The translations under genes and the position numbers were made by a program. The notes below the pieces were generated by a model that was not told the DNA's origin, made no database searches, and saw only the letters and a list, made by a program, of their open reading frames with translations. Shown here piece by piece: positions 34,760 to 43,864 of a DNA stretch of 64,000 nucleotides. Source of the DNA: Halosimplex halobium (GTDB lineage: Archaea > Halobacteriota > Halobacteria > Halobacteriales > Haloarculaceae); contig NZ_JBLKNX010000001.1 in NCBI RefSeq assembly GCF_051414055.1, positions 433,413 to 497,412 of the forward strand, given 5' to 3'. Numbering within the stretch: the first letter of the stretch is position 1; every line of letters begins with the position of its first letter.

Positions 34760-36589
34760 TCAGTCACCTATCTCGTCGTAGCTTACGACTCTGACGGTCG
34801 GATCCGAATCTATCCCACTGGTATCGAGTTCCTGTTGGACCCTCTCCGAGAGCCCATCTAGCTGGTTGCTAAAGGCGTTTTTGAACTCGCTGGTAGTGAC
34901 GAGGACAAGTTCATCTTGCCCGGATGCAGCCTGCGCAGCGAACTTTTTTCTCACGTCACGGAGTAACACATTTTCGACAAAGTCCTCGTTGTAACTGTCT
35001 GGATTCCAGTTCTTCGATTCGAGTGCGGGTGAATCGACCGTTTCACCTTTGATGGTGATCTCCGATTTCAGGTTAACGTCGATTTCCGAACCCGATTTAC
35101 TAAGATCGTCGGGCACCTTGCTGTTTGGTACATCTACCGATAGTTTGAGGTCGCTCCCACTCACCGTATCTTGGCCTAGCGCGTTATCAGCGATACGAAC
35201 CTCACCGGCGACTTGCTTGTATCCTTTCAGACCAGTAGAGACGCGACGCATGCTCCGGGTGACCCCGTCAACACTTTCGGAAGCGAGGTCGTCGATCCGT
35301 TGCTGGACTTTCGCTGAACCGTCCGACCCCGGACCAACCGACACCTGGTCGGCTTTCTTATAGGCGTTCAGAAGCTTATTTGCCTTGTCGTTGTCGAGTG
35401 GATCGTAATCGCCGAGTTCGTCGACTTCGTCGGAATCTTTCGTATACTGGTAGACCGACCGGATAGTCGACTCACACGGACTGTTACAGACATCGCGGTC
35501 GAACAACTCGCGCCACGTCCGGTCGGAATTCCCGCGGCGGAACTGCGCCAGCACCCGTCCCGTGATCGTCTCGTCGTTCAGCGCTTCCCGGAACTCCGCA
35601 CGCCCGCCGACGGTCAGCGCGTCCAGTCCGGTGTCACTATCACTGCGGGTTCCGCGAATCCCGCGGTAGTACGCCCGCAGTTGCGACCGGCCCCGGTCGC
35701 TCAGGCCGCGCAACACGTCGCTCGGCGTAGTCCCGAGCCGTCGCGACAGCGACCACGACCGCCCGACCGTCTCGATGCCCGCCATGGTCTCGCGGACGGT
35801 CCCGGGCGCGTCTACGTCGACGCGGTCGACCACCCGACGGGTCACCTTCGACCCGAGCCGACTGGCCGGTGCGCTGACGAACCGGGTCCGCGCCGATCGA
35901 TAGTAGCGCACTGCCCGCGTCGCTCTGGCCCTGTCGGCCAGGTCCTGCACCTTGTCGACGTTCTTGACCTGACCACCGGCCGCCGACAGCGCGACCTCGA
36001 AGACGACCAGCCCCGAGTAATACCCTCGCCGGAAGTCGTCGTACAGCTGCTCGTTGGCGACCTCACCCTGTCGGTAGTAGGGGTTCGCGGTCCGCTGCTG
36101 GCGCTGGTACTGCTGGACCAGCAGCCCGGGGATGTCGTCGGCGTTCTCGATGGGCCGTTCGTACCGCGAGAGGTCGCTGAAGCGGGCGAGGGTCTCCCCC
36201 GGTTCGGTGACGACGTTCTGTACCGTCCCGGTCAGTTGTCCGGCGCCACCGGATATCCCAGTCCCCGTGCCGAGCGTGAACGCTTCCGTCTCCGAGAGAC
36301 TGTCGAGCGAACCGCTCTGCTTGACCGCCTCGACGAGGCCGTTCGAGCGGGCCGCGGCGAGGGTCGTCCGGCTGTTGCCGTACTCGTCGGTCGCGCGGAC
36401 CTTCAGTTTCGTCGTCGCCAGTCCCTCCTGGATCGTCCCGAGGAATCCGGCGTCGATGTCCCGGTCGAAGTAGTTCGGGTCGTCGACCTCGTACTCCCGG
36501 CCGTCGATGATGATCGTCGGGTGGGTGATACCGAACGGCGACGGGTCGTGCCCTTCCCGGAGGGGCGAATCTCGTATCGTTCGACCGAA
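34760..36589 (-). pseudogene. N-terminally truncated polymorphic-toxin-like protein with C-terminal ExK nuclease-like tail
   Basis: The minus-strand frame is open from 36589, directly after an in-frame TAG (36590-36592), through 609 codons to TGA 34760-34762. No ATG exists in its first 200 codons; the first usable start is GTG 35950. The beginning reads like the interior of a large surface protein (ITHPTIIIDGREYEVDD, LKVRATDEYGNSRTTLAAAR), followed by a hydrophobic pre-toxin-like segment (YYSGLVVFEVALSAAGG), an Arg-rich linker with a Cys pair (RDVCNSPCES), and a C-terminal domain with SEIDVNLK and PALESKNWNPDSY, matching the D...ExK order of restriction-endonuclease-fold nucleases. Only 52 bases separate it from the neighbouring hydrolase, so the 5' part is lost. 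Function inferred. Confidence 0.55.
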
Positions 36590-36643
36590 CTACGTTGGTC
36601 AGCTGCTGTCTCCAGACGACACAGAAGCGTCGAACGGTCGGAA

Positions 36644-37543
36644 TCAGTCCCCGGCGCCGTCGTTCAGGTGGCCGACGAGGGCGTCGTTGACGCGTTCGGG
36701 TTCCTCGTCGTGGACCCAGTGGGAGGCCCAGGGGACCCGTTCGAGGCGGCCGTCGGTGCAGTGGCCGACGCTCTCGGCGGCCATCGACGGGAGCAGCGCC
36801 ACGTCCTCGTCGCCCCAGACGACCAGCGTCGGCGCCGCGACGGTCTCCCGTGGCGGGTCGTCGCGGCGGCGGAACAGGGCGCGGTACCAGTTGACGGCGC
36901 CGCGGATCGCCCCCTGGCGACGCCAGGCGTCGCGGTAGTGGGCGAGTTCCGCGTCGGTGAACGCCCCGGGGTTGGCGCTGCCCTCCAGCAGGTCGAGGAC
37001 GCCGCGGGCGTCGTCGCGGCCGAGGACGAGTTCCGGGACGACCGGGAGCTGGAAGAAGAACATGTACCAGCTCCGGGCGAGCTGGCGTGGATTCCGCTTG
37101 AGCGTCCGGCGCATCACCGACGGGTGCGGGACGTTGACGATCCCGAGCCGGTCGACCCGGTCGGGGTGGCGCAGCGCCAGGTCCCACGCGACCGCCGCGC
37201 CCCAGTCGTGGCCGACCACGTGGGCGTCGTCGCGGCCCTCGGCGTCGATCAGGTCGGCCACGTCGCCGGAGAGTTCGCCCATCCGGTAGGCGTCCAGATC
37301 GCGCGGTTTCTCGCTGAGGTTGTACCCCCGCTGGTCCGGCGCGACGACGTAGTAGCCGGCGTCGAGCAGGGCGGGGATCTGGTGGCGCCAGCCGTACCAG
37401 AAGTCGGGGAACCCGTGCAGCAGGACGACCATCGGGTTCGAGGGGTCGCCGGCCGTGACGACGTGCAGGTCGACGCCGTTGACGGCGTGGCGAGTCGACT
37501 CGGCAGAGGACAGGTCGAGCAGGCTCGCGTCGGTCGCGGTCAT
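36644..37543 (-). CDS. alpha/beta hydrolase, epoxide hydrolase-like
   Basis: A 299-residue alpha/beta hydrolase. LLHGFPDFWYGWRHQIPALL carries the oxyanion HG(F)P motif, VVAPDQRGYNLSEKP precedes the nucleophile elbow HVVGHDWGAAVAW with Asp as nucleophile, WGDEDVAL holds the acid residue and WASHWVHDEEP the catalytic His. Asp at the nucleophile with HGxP is characteristic of epoxide hydrolases and haloalkane dehalogenases; the HGFPDFWY form favours epoxide hydrolase. Single gene. Confidence 0.9.
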   Translation of the reverse strand: MTATDASLLDLSSAESTRHAVNGVDLHVVTAGDPSNPMVVLLHGFPDFWYGWRHQIPALLDAGYYVVAPDQRGYNLSEKPRDLDAYRMGELSGDVADLIDAEGRDDAHVVGHDWGAAVAWDLALRHPDRVDRLGIVNVPHPSVMRRTLKRNPRQLARSWYMFFFQLPVVPELVLGRDDARGVLDLLEGSANPGAFTDAELAHYRDAWRRQGAIRGAVNWYRALFRRRDDPPRETVAAPTLVVWGDEDVALLPSMAAESVGHCTDGRLERVPWASHWVHDEEPERVNDALVGHLNDGAGD

Positions 37544-37632
37544 GTCCGTGAGTGGGGCCGGGAGGCCCCTGTAGATTCTGGTGGTTCGAGGGGTCCGGTC
37601 GGCGGAGTCCGGTAGCTGGGACCGCCGGGCGA

Positions 37633-37638
37633 TTTATT
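37633..37638 (+). promoter_or_regulatory. TATA element of the zinc-ribbon gene
   Basis: TTTATT lies 27 bases before ATG 37663, the leaderless spacing, and so supports this short gene. Confidence 0.6.
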
Positions 37639-37662
37639 CCCGCTCGTCGCGTGCGCTCGCGT

Positions 37663-37818
37663 ATGGCCTACACCTGCCAGTGCGGGGCGACCCTGGAGTA
37701 CAAGCAGGACCTGCTGAAAGAGCAGGGGGAGGTGTACCCGACCTGGAAGTGCCGGGAGTGTCTCAGCGAGGTGCCCAGCGTCCACGCCGAGCGTATCAAG
37801 CATCGGCACCCGTCGTAG
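37663..37818 (+). CDS. small zinc-ribbon protein
   Basis: A 51-residue protein with a CQC pair at residues 5 and 7 and a CREC pair at residues 30 and 33, a plausible four-cysteine zinc site, followed by a basic tail (ERIKHRHPS). Such tiny zinc proteins are common in haloarchaea and mostly uncharacterised. The TATA box 27 bases upstream supports expression from this ATG. It is next to a large palindromic repeat. Confidence 0.7.
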   Translation: MAYTCQCGATLEYKQDLLKEQGEVYPTWKCRECLSEVPSVHAERIKHRHPS

Positions 37819-37870
37819 TCGTCGGATTTGCGTGTAGAACGCGAGGACGAACGCGGCGACCGCGGACAGC

Positions 37871-38130
37871 GTGAAAGCCCCCGACCGCTCCGGTCGAGGG
37901 GCTCGCTGCGCTCCTCACTCACTGCGTTCGTTGCGGTGCTTGCGTCGCCCGTCTTCCCGGAGCGGTCGGCCCCTTTCATTCCCACCCGCACAGACTGACC
38001 GACCAGCCGACACGGGTGGGAATGAAAGGGGCGGCGCGTTCGACGAAGGCCGGCGACGCAAGCACCGCAGGGAGTGGAACGACCGAGGAGCGCAGCGAGA
38101 CGCCCGAGTCGAACGCGCCGGGGCTTTCAC
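37871..38130. repeat. large two-armed palindromic repeat with covarying internal stems
   Basis: Left arm 37871-37988 and right arm 38013-38130 are inverted copies of one ~118-bp element around a 24-bp spacer. Blocks GTGAAAGCCCC, CTCGCTGCGCTCCTC, TGCGGTGCTTGCGTCGCC and CCCCTTTCATTCCCACCCG are identical between arms. The intervening blocks differ, yet each arm pairs with itself: CCGACCGCTCCGG (37881-37893) with CCGGAGCGGTCGG (37957-37969) on the left, GGCGCGTTCGAC (38033-38044) with GTCGAACGCGCC (38108-38119) on the right. No coding frame is supported. Confidence 0.8.
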
Positions 38131-38217
38131 GCTGTTTGCGGTCGGATCGCTAGTTGCGGTCGCGAAGAGGGAGCCAGCTGCAACCGTGACTGCAGTACCG
38201 GCCGCAGATCGTGAAAC

Positions 38218-39267
38218 TCACCGACCCATCCCGAAGCGACGGTGGCGCAACTCGGGGGTGATCTGGATGCGGTCGATCTCCTGGCCGGTGCGGTACCAGA
38301 CGAACGCGGCCCGCGTAAAGAGTTCGCGACACTCGATGCGGACCTCGCGGGGGATCCCCTCCGACCGCTCGTGGACGTCGCGGATGGCGGCCTCGGTGAA
38401 CAGCTCGACCCCCTGGTCCTCGTAGGGTTCGTCCCGGAAGTAGGCAAAGGAGCGGGCGATGTACTCGGCGATGTCCTCGGGGCCGAACGGTTCGATGCCC
38501 TCGTAGTAGCGCAGCCGCGAGTCGAGCGTCCCGCGGAGGTCGGCGACGCGCTCCTTGCCCTCGGGGGTGCCCATCAGGAACAGGCGGACGCCCATGTCGC
38601 CAGCGACCTGGAGCGTCGAGAGGATCTCCGCGGGGAGGACCTCGATCTCGTCGACGACCAGAAGCAAGGTCTTGCCGTCGGCGCGCACGTCCTCGACGAG
38701 TTCGCGGGCGGCCTCCTTGGCGTCCTCGGTGGCCCACGGGACGCCGTCGCGGGTCTGCCAGTAGTCACGGTCCTCGACCTCGTAGCCCGCGGCCTCGGCG
38801 GTGGTCTGGATCGTCGCGTAGAGCTTGCGGGGCGTGGTCTCGCGGGGGTTGTCGAGCACGGCGACGACGAAGTCGTCGTGTTCGCCCAGGTCGCGGCGGA
38901 CGATCTCCCGGAAGGCCGTCTTGCCGGTGCCGTAGTGGCTGACGAGGCCGATGTGCTGTTCCTGCAGCAGCCAGCCGGTCACCTGGTTGAGCATCTCGGT
39001 GTCGTGGCGGACGTAGAGCGGTTCGGGCATCCGGTCGGTGCCCGCCTCCTCGGTGAAGGGCAGATCCGCCACGGTGTCGGGGTCGCCGCCGAGCGCGCGG
39101 CCGAACGCGAGCAGGCGGTTCTCGACCTCCGCGAGCTGGTCCAGGAGGACGCCCTGGCTGCGCTCGCCGTCGTCGTCCAGCGCCCGGATCTTCTCGACGA
39201 GGTCGCCGACCGTCTCCGTCTCGCCAGCGCGGCCGTCCGCGGTCGGCCGGTCCGTGTCGTCTGTCAT
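38218..39267 (-). CDS. AAA-type ATPase (ExeA/Orc-like fold)
   Basis: A 349-residue P-loop ATPase. The Walker A segment is SHYGTGKTAFREIVRRDL, in which Ser replaces the usual first Gly; Walker B is LLLVVDEIEVLP; an LFLMGTPEG sensor-1-like strand and a DSRLRYYEG arginine-finger-like segment follow, and a winged-helix-like C-terminus ends the protein. The overall order resembles ExeA/TniB/Orc-like ATPases that load partners onto DNA or membranes. An acidic N-terminal region of about 60 residues is haloarchaeal. Role unknown; no transposition genes are adjacent. Confidence 0.75.
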   Translation of the reverse strand: MTDDTDRPTADGRAGETETVGDLVEKIRALDDDGERSQGVLLDQLAEVENRLLAFGRALGGDPDTVADLPFTEEAGTDRMPEPLYVRHDTEMLNQVTGWLLQEQHIGLVSHYGTGKTAFREIVRRDLGEHDDFVVAVLDNPRETTPRKLYATIQTTAEAAGYEVEDRDYWQTRDGVPWATEDAKEAARELVEDVRADGKTLLLVVDEIEVLPAEILSTLQVAGDMGVRLFLMGTPEGKERVADLRGTLDSRLRYYEGIEPFGPEDIAEYIARSFAYFRDEPYEDQGVELFTEAAIRDVHERSEGIPREVRIECRELFTRAAFVWYRTGQEIDRIQITPELRHRRFGMGR

Positions 39268-39324
39268 GCTGTTCGGTCGATCACCGGAGGATTTCGTGTC
39301 CAGCCGGATAGCTCTTCTGACGGC

Positions 39325-40986
39325 TCACCCCGGGACGGTGAAGATGCCCACCTGCTCGTCGCTCTCCGCGAAACCGTAGCGGACGGCCTTCGCCCGCACC
39401 GCCGTCTCGCCCTCGGGCAACTCGATCGGTCCGGTGTAGAGTTCCCACTGGGGGTCGGACCCGTCGTTTTTCACCGGGTCGTCGGCGAACGCGTAGGCCA
39501 TCGACGCGCCCTGGGTGGCGCAGTACAGCGAGAGCGTCGCCGGCCCATCGAGTTCCAGCCCGCTCGTCCTGGCCGTCCGCTCGTCGTGGTTCGGGCTGTT
39601 GACGACGAACCGCGGCGCGGCGGTCTCGGGCTGGTCGTCCCCGCCGTAGCGGTCGCGGACCGTCTCGGCCTCGGCGGTGTCGCCGGCGTCGTCGACCCGG
39701 TCGCGCCAGTCGTCTAACGCCGCCCGCATCCGCGCCAGCGTGTCGGCGTACTCGGGGTCGTCGGCGAGGTTGTCGACCTCCCACGGGTCGGCGGCGAGGT
39801 CGTACAGCTCCTCGGCGGGCCGGGTCGCGTCGAACCATTGCTGGGCCCCCGCCAGCTCGCCCTCGCGGGCGCGCTCCAGGAGCTCGCGCATGACGGGGTG
39901 GCGGTTCCGGAAGGGGATCCACTGGCGGTAGGGCGTCCCCGGTCGGTAGTGGCGGACGTACTTGAACCGGTGGTCGCGGACGGCCCGGACCATGTCGTAC
40001 GATTCGTCGTAGCGGTCCCTGGTGGCGACGACGTACTCGCGAGCGTCCGCGTCCGGGCCGAAGAACTGCTGGCCGCTCATGTACTGCGGTACGTCGAGCC
40101 CGCACGCGTCGAGCATCGTCGGCCCCAGATCCATCATGCTGACGAGGCGGTCGTCGACGCTCCCGGCGTCCAGCTCGCCGGGCCAGCGGACGACCAGGGG
40201 AACGTGGATCCCCCCGTCGTAGGGCCAGCGCTTGCTGCGGGGCAGCCCCTCGCCGTGGTCGCTCCAGAGGACCACGATGGTGTCCTCGGCCAGCCCGTCC
40301 GCCGCCAGGCGGTCGAGCACGTCGCCGACCCAGTCGTCCGAGCGGGCGATATTGTCGTACTGGCGGGCGATGGCCAGCCGGGTCGTCTCGGTGTCGGGGA
40401 GATACGGGGGCACCTCGACCGCGTCGGGGTCGGTATCCGGGTCCGCGACGCTCCCCCCGAACTGGTCGTCGGTGCCGGGCTCGGTGGGGTCCCACTGGCC
40501 GCTCTCGTGGGTGACGCCGTTGGTGACCATCGCGAAGAAGGGCTGGTCCGACCCGCGGGCGTCGTCGCGCCAGTCCGCACCGTCGCCGTGGTGGTCCCAC
40601 ATCGAGAAGGGCGTCCCGAACTGGTAGTCGGCCTTCGAGTCGAGCGTGCAGTAGTAGCCCGCCCGCCGGAACAGCTCGGGCACCGCCGTCACGTAGTGGG
40701 GCGGGACGGCCTCGTAGGGCGTCGGGAGTGCGGGCGCGTCGTCGTTCGTGTGGGTCGTCCGCATGTGGTGGGTGCCGATGGCGTTCTGGTGGCACCCGGT
40801 CATCACCGCCGAGCGGCTGGGGGCACAGACCGGCGCGGTCGAGAAGGCGTTCGGGTAGCGCCGCCCCTCGGCCGCGAGCCCGTCGATCGCGGGCGTCCGG
40901 GCCAGGTCGTCGCCGTAACACCCCAGGCGGGGCGTCGTGTCTTCCATCGCGATCCAGAGGACGTTCGGCCGGTCGGCCCCGGGCAT
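39325..40986 (-). CDS. sulfatase family hydrolase
   Basis: A 553-residue type I sulfatase-like enzyme. The formylglycine signature CAPSRSAVMTG begins with Cys54, which would be converted to formylglycine in the active enzyme. The metal site residues include MEDTTPRLGCYG at the N-terminus and VLWSDHGEGLPRSK in the middle, and the C-terminal subdomain has ELYDLAADPWEVDNLADDP, all family hallmarks. No signal peptide is seen, so it is probably cytoplasmic. It may act on sulfated sugars, in line with the adjacent Gfo/Idh/MocA sugar oxidoreductase gene on the same strand, but the substrate is not determined. Confidence 0.9.
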   Translation of the reverse strand: MPGADRPNVLWIAMEDTTPRLGCYGDDLARTPAIDGLAAEGRRYPNAFSTAPVCAPSRSAVMTGCHQNAIGTHHMRTTHTNDDAPALPTPYEAVPPHYVTAVPELFRRAGYYCTLDSKADYQFGTPFSMWDHHGDGADWRDDARGSDQPFFAMVTNGVTHESGQWDPTEPGTDDQFGGSVADPDTDPDAVEVPPYLPDTETTRLAIARQYDNIARSDDWVGDVLDRLAADGLAEDTIVVLWSDHGEGLPRSKRWPYDGGIHVPLVVRWPGELDAGSVDDRLVSMMDLGPTMLDACGLDVPQYMSGQQFFGPDADAREYVVATRDRYDESYDMVRAVRDHRFKYVRHYRPGTPYRQWIPFRNRHPVMRELLERAREGELAGAQQWFDATRPAEELYDLAADPWEVDNLADDPEYADTLARMRAALDDWRDRVDDAGDTAEAETVRDRYGGDDQPETAAPRFVVNSPNHDERTARTSGLELDGPATLSLYCATQGASMAYAFADDPVKNDGSDPQWELYTGPIELPEGETAVRAKAVRYGFAESDEQVGIFTVPG

Positions 40987-41092
40987 ACGCCACGGGCGGC
41001 CGCCGGCGCCCTAAGTGTTGTTGCGTGGTCGTCCGGGAGCGGTCCCGTCCCGACGAACCCGGGGCGTCGTCCGCCGAACGGCCGCTGTCCGA

Positions 41093-42124
41093 CTACGCCC
41101 CGTGCTCCTCGCGCGCGGCGGCGACGAGTTCCGTCACGTCGACGGTCTCGCCGGCCTCGCGGGCGCGGTAGGCTCCCTCGGTCAGTGCGGTGACCCGTAG
41201 CCCGAACTCCGGCGGGACGGGGTTGTCGCGGTTCCCCTCGACGGCGTCGAGGAAGGCGACGACCTTCTTCGTGGTCTGCTCGGCGTAGGTGCCGGCGTCG
41301 AACTCGCGGTGGTCGGGTTCGCCGCCCGAGCCGTCGAAGACGGTGAGTCCACCGTGACCGAACTGGAGGTGGCCGTCGGTCCCCCAGAGGACGAGCGACT
41401 CCTCGAAGCCGGTGCCGTCGCCGCTGACGCCGATGCTCGCGGTGATCGGGCCGTCGGGACCGTCGAGCGTCGCCGAGAGCGCGGCGTTGATGTCGACGGC
41501 GTGGTCGCGGTCGTCCATCACGGCGGCGACCTCGCGGGCCCGCGAGTCGGTCGTCCACAGCAGCGCGTCCAGCAGGTGCGACCCGGAGTCGCTGAGCTGG
41601 CCGCCCCCGGAGAGGTCGGGGTCGACGCGCCAGGTGCCCTCAGTACCGCTGATCCAGTCCTGGGCGAGGTAGCAGGCGGCCATGTGTACGTCGCCGATCT
41701 CGCCGCCGAGGACCGTCTCCCGGACGGCCTGGTAGCCGGGGTGGAGGTGTCGCTGGTAGCCGATCTGGAGGACGGCGTCGCGCTCGCGGGCGCGATTGAC
41801 GAGGTCGACGGCGTGGCCGGTGTCGGCCACCATCGGCTTCTCCAGGAGCACGTCCAGCCCCCGCTCCAGGCAGGCGACGGTCTGCTCGTAGTGGAGGGTG
41901 TGGGGCGTGACGACGGTGACGGCGTCGATCGCCTCCGAGTCGAGCATCGCCTCGTAGTCGGCGTAGACGGGCGCGTCGTAGTCGGCGGCGAACGCTTCGC
42001 GGGCGTCGGCGGCCACGTCGGCGCCGGCGACGACCGTCACGTCCGCGTCGGGGTGGGCGGTCACGCCGTCGAGTTGCATCCGCCCGAGGTCGCCGAGGCC
42101 GATCGCCGCGAGTCGTACAGTCAT
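41093..42124 (-). CDS. Gfo/Idh/MocA family oxidoreductase
   Basis: A 343-residue NAD(P)-dependent sugar or inositol dehydrogenase-like enzyme. The Rossmann motif AAIGLGDLGRMQLDG, the catalytic-lysine motif LLEKPMVADTGHAVDL and the C-terminal dimerisation domain with SDSGSHLLDALLW are as in the family. ATG 42122-42124 (MTVRLAAIGLG) is the family start. It lies upstream of the sulfatase on the same strand, possibly a small sugar-catabolism unit, although about 106 bases separate them. Confidence 0.9.
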   Translation of the reverse strand: MTVRLAAIGLGDLGRMQLDGVTAHPDADVTVVAGADVAADAREAFAADYDAPVYADYEAMLDSEAIDAVTVVTPHTLHYEQTVACLERGLDVLLEKPMVADTGHAVDLVNRARERDAVLQIGYQRHLHPGYQAVRETVLGGEIGDVHMAACYLAQDWISGTEGTWRVDPDLSGGGQLSDSGSHLLDALLWTTDSRAREVAAVMDDRDHAVDINAALSATLDGPDGPITASIGVSGDGTGFEESLVLWGTDGHLQFGHGGLTVFDGSGGEPDHREFDAGTYAEQTTKKVVAFLDAVEGNRDNPVPPEFGLRVTALTEGAYRAREAGETVDVTELVAAAREEHGA

Positions 42125-42296
42125 GGGGTGTGCCACCGCGTGTCGAGCCAAGAAGCTACCGAACGCGGAAGCGCGGGCGGCCCCGCGGGGGGAGCGGGCG
42201 CCCGGAACGAACGCGTTCGGCCCCGCGGCGGGCGCGAACGCGGAAGCGCCGGCGCACCTCGGTACGCATTTGGGCGACGAGTGAGAAGCGGGGGGT

Positions 42297-43637
42297 ATGA
42301 ACCACGACCGGTCACGGGACCTCTACGATCGCGCGCTGTCGGTCATGCCCGGCGGCGTCAACTCCTCGGTGCGGGCCGCCATCGAGCCCTACCCCTTCTT
42401 CGTCGAGCGCGGCGACGGCGGCCACGTGATCGACGCCGACGGCAACCGCTACATCGACTGGGTGATGGGCCTCGGACCCCTGCTGTACGGCCACGACCTG
42501 CCCCAGCCCGTCGAGTCGGCGGTCCAGTCGCACGTCAGCGAGGGGCCGATGTTCGGCGCGCCGACGGAGATCGAGGTCGAACACGCCGAGTTCGTCACCC
42601 GCCACGTCCCGAGCGTCGAGATGATCCGCTTCGTCAACTCCGGGACGGAGGCGACGGTGTCGGCCTGCCGGCTGGCCCGCGCGGCGACCGGTCGCGACAA
42701 GATCGTCGTCATGCAGGGCGGCTACCACGGTGCCCAGGAGACCACCCTCGTCGAGGGCGAGTACGACGACGTGGAGCCGTCCAGTCCGGGCATCCCCGAC
42801 GAGTTCGCCGAGCACACGCTCGCGGTGCCGTTCAACGACGAGGAGGCGGCCCACCGGGTCTTCGAGGACCACGGCGAGGACATCGCGGCCGTCCTCGTCG
42901 AACCGATCCTCGCCAACATGGGGATCGTCCACCCCGTCGACGGCTACCACGAGACGCTGCGCGACCTGACCGAGGACAACGGCGCGCTGCTCGTCTTCGA
43001 CGAGGTGATCACGGGCTTCCGCGTCGGCGGCCTCCAGTGCGCCCAGGGCAAGTTCGGGATCGACCCGGACATCACGACCTTCGGCAAGCTCATCGGCGGC
43101 GGCTTCCCCGTCGGCGCCATCGGCGGCCGCTCGGAACTCATCGAGCAGTTCACCCCCTCGGGCGACGTGTTCCAGGCCGGCACCTTCTCGGGCCACCCCG
43201 TCACGATGGCCGCCGGCCTCGAATCGCTGCGCTACGCCGCCGAACACGACGTGCACGAGCACATCAACGATCTGGGCGAGCGGCTCCGTTCGGGACTCCA
43301 GGAGATCGTCGCGGACCAGGCGCCGGAGTACACCGTCGCCGGCACCGAGGGGATCTTCAAGGTTCTGTTCACCCGCGAGGCGCCCGAAACCTTCGAGAAC
43401 CACTGCGAGGCCGGCTGTTCCCAGCGGCCCGACTGCCCGCGCTACGACAGCTGTCCGAAGTCGGCCGCCGACGTGGCGGCCGGCCAGACCGACCGCTGGC
43501 GGCGCGTCTTCTGGCAGGAGATGAAAGAACAGGGCGTGTTCCTCTCGCAGAACCAGTTCGAGGCGCAGTTCGTCACCTACGCCCACACCGACGACGACGT
43601 CGAGGAGACCCTCGAGGCGTACAAGGACGCGCTGTAG
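42297..43637 (+). CDS. hemL: glutamate-1-semialdehyde 2,1-aminomutase
   Basis: PLP-dependent aminomutase giving 5-aminolevulinate in the C5 haem/corrinoid pathway. The 446-residue protein has MPGGVNSSVRA, FVNSGTEATVSACRLAR, VMQGGYHGAQETTL, FDEVITGFRVG and the PLP-lysine motif TTFGKLIGGGFPVGA. Near residues 362-385 it has an unusual cysteine-rich insert (HCEAGCSQRPDCPRYDSCPK) with five cysteines between otherwise standard C-terminal strands. No other hem genes are adjacent. Confidence 0.94.
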   Translation: MNHDRSRDLYDRALSVMPGGVNSSVRAAIEPYPFFVERGDGGHVIDADGNRYIDWVMGLGPLLYGHDLPQPVESAVQSHVSEGPMFGAPTEIEVEHAEFVTRHVPSVEMIRFVNSGTEATVSACRLARAATGRDKIVVMQGGYHGAQETTLVEGEYDDVEPSSPGIPDEFAEHTLAVPFNDEEAAHRVFEDHGEDIAAVLVEPILANMGIVHPVDGYHETLRDLTEDNGALLVFDEVITGFRVGGLQCAQGKFGIDPDITTFGKLIGGGFPVGAIGGRSELIEQFTPSGDVFQAGTFSGHPVTMAAGLESLRYAAEHDVHEHINDLGERLRSGLQEIVADQAPEYTVAGTEGIFKVLFTREAPETFENHCEAGCSQRPDCPRYDSCPKSAADVAAGQTDRWRRVFWQEMKEQGVFLSQNQFEAQFVTYAHTDDDVEETLEAYKDAL

Positions 43638-43864
43638 GGGGATCGCCAGTGGGTCAGGGGTGTCGCAGGCGTCGGCGGGCGTCGGCAGGTGTCGGGTGCC
43701 GTCAGGGGCATCGGCAGGCGCCGGCAGTTCCGAGTTCTGATATTCGAGAGACAGGAACGGGCCCCAGGAGCGGGACGCGGCGGGAGGCGGCGGGATGCGG
43801 CGGTATCGCTACGCGAAACGTCACGCAACGGTTTATGGCGGTGCCGGCCGGGAGGGGACATACG

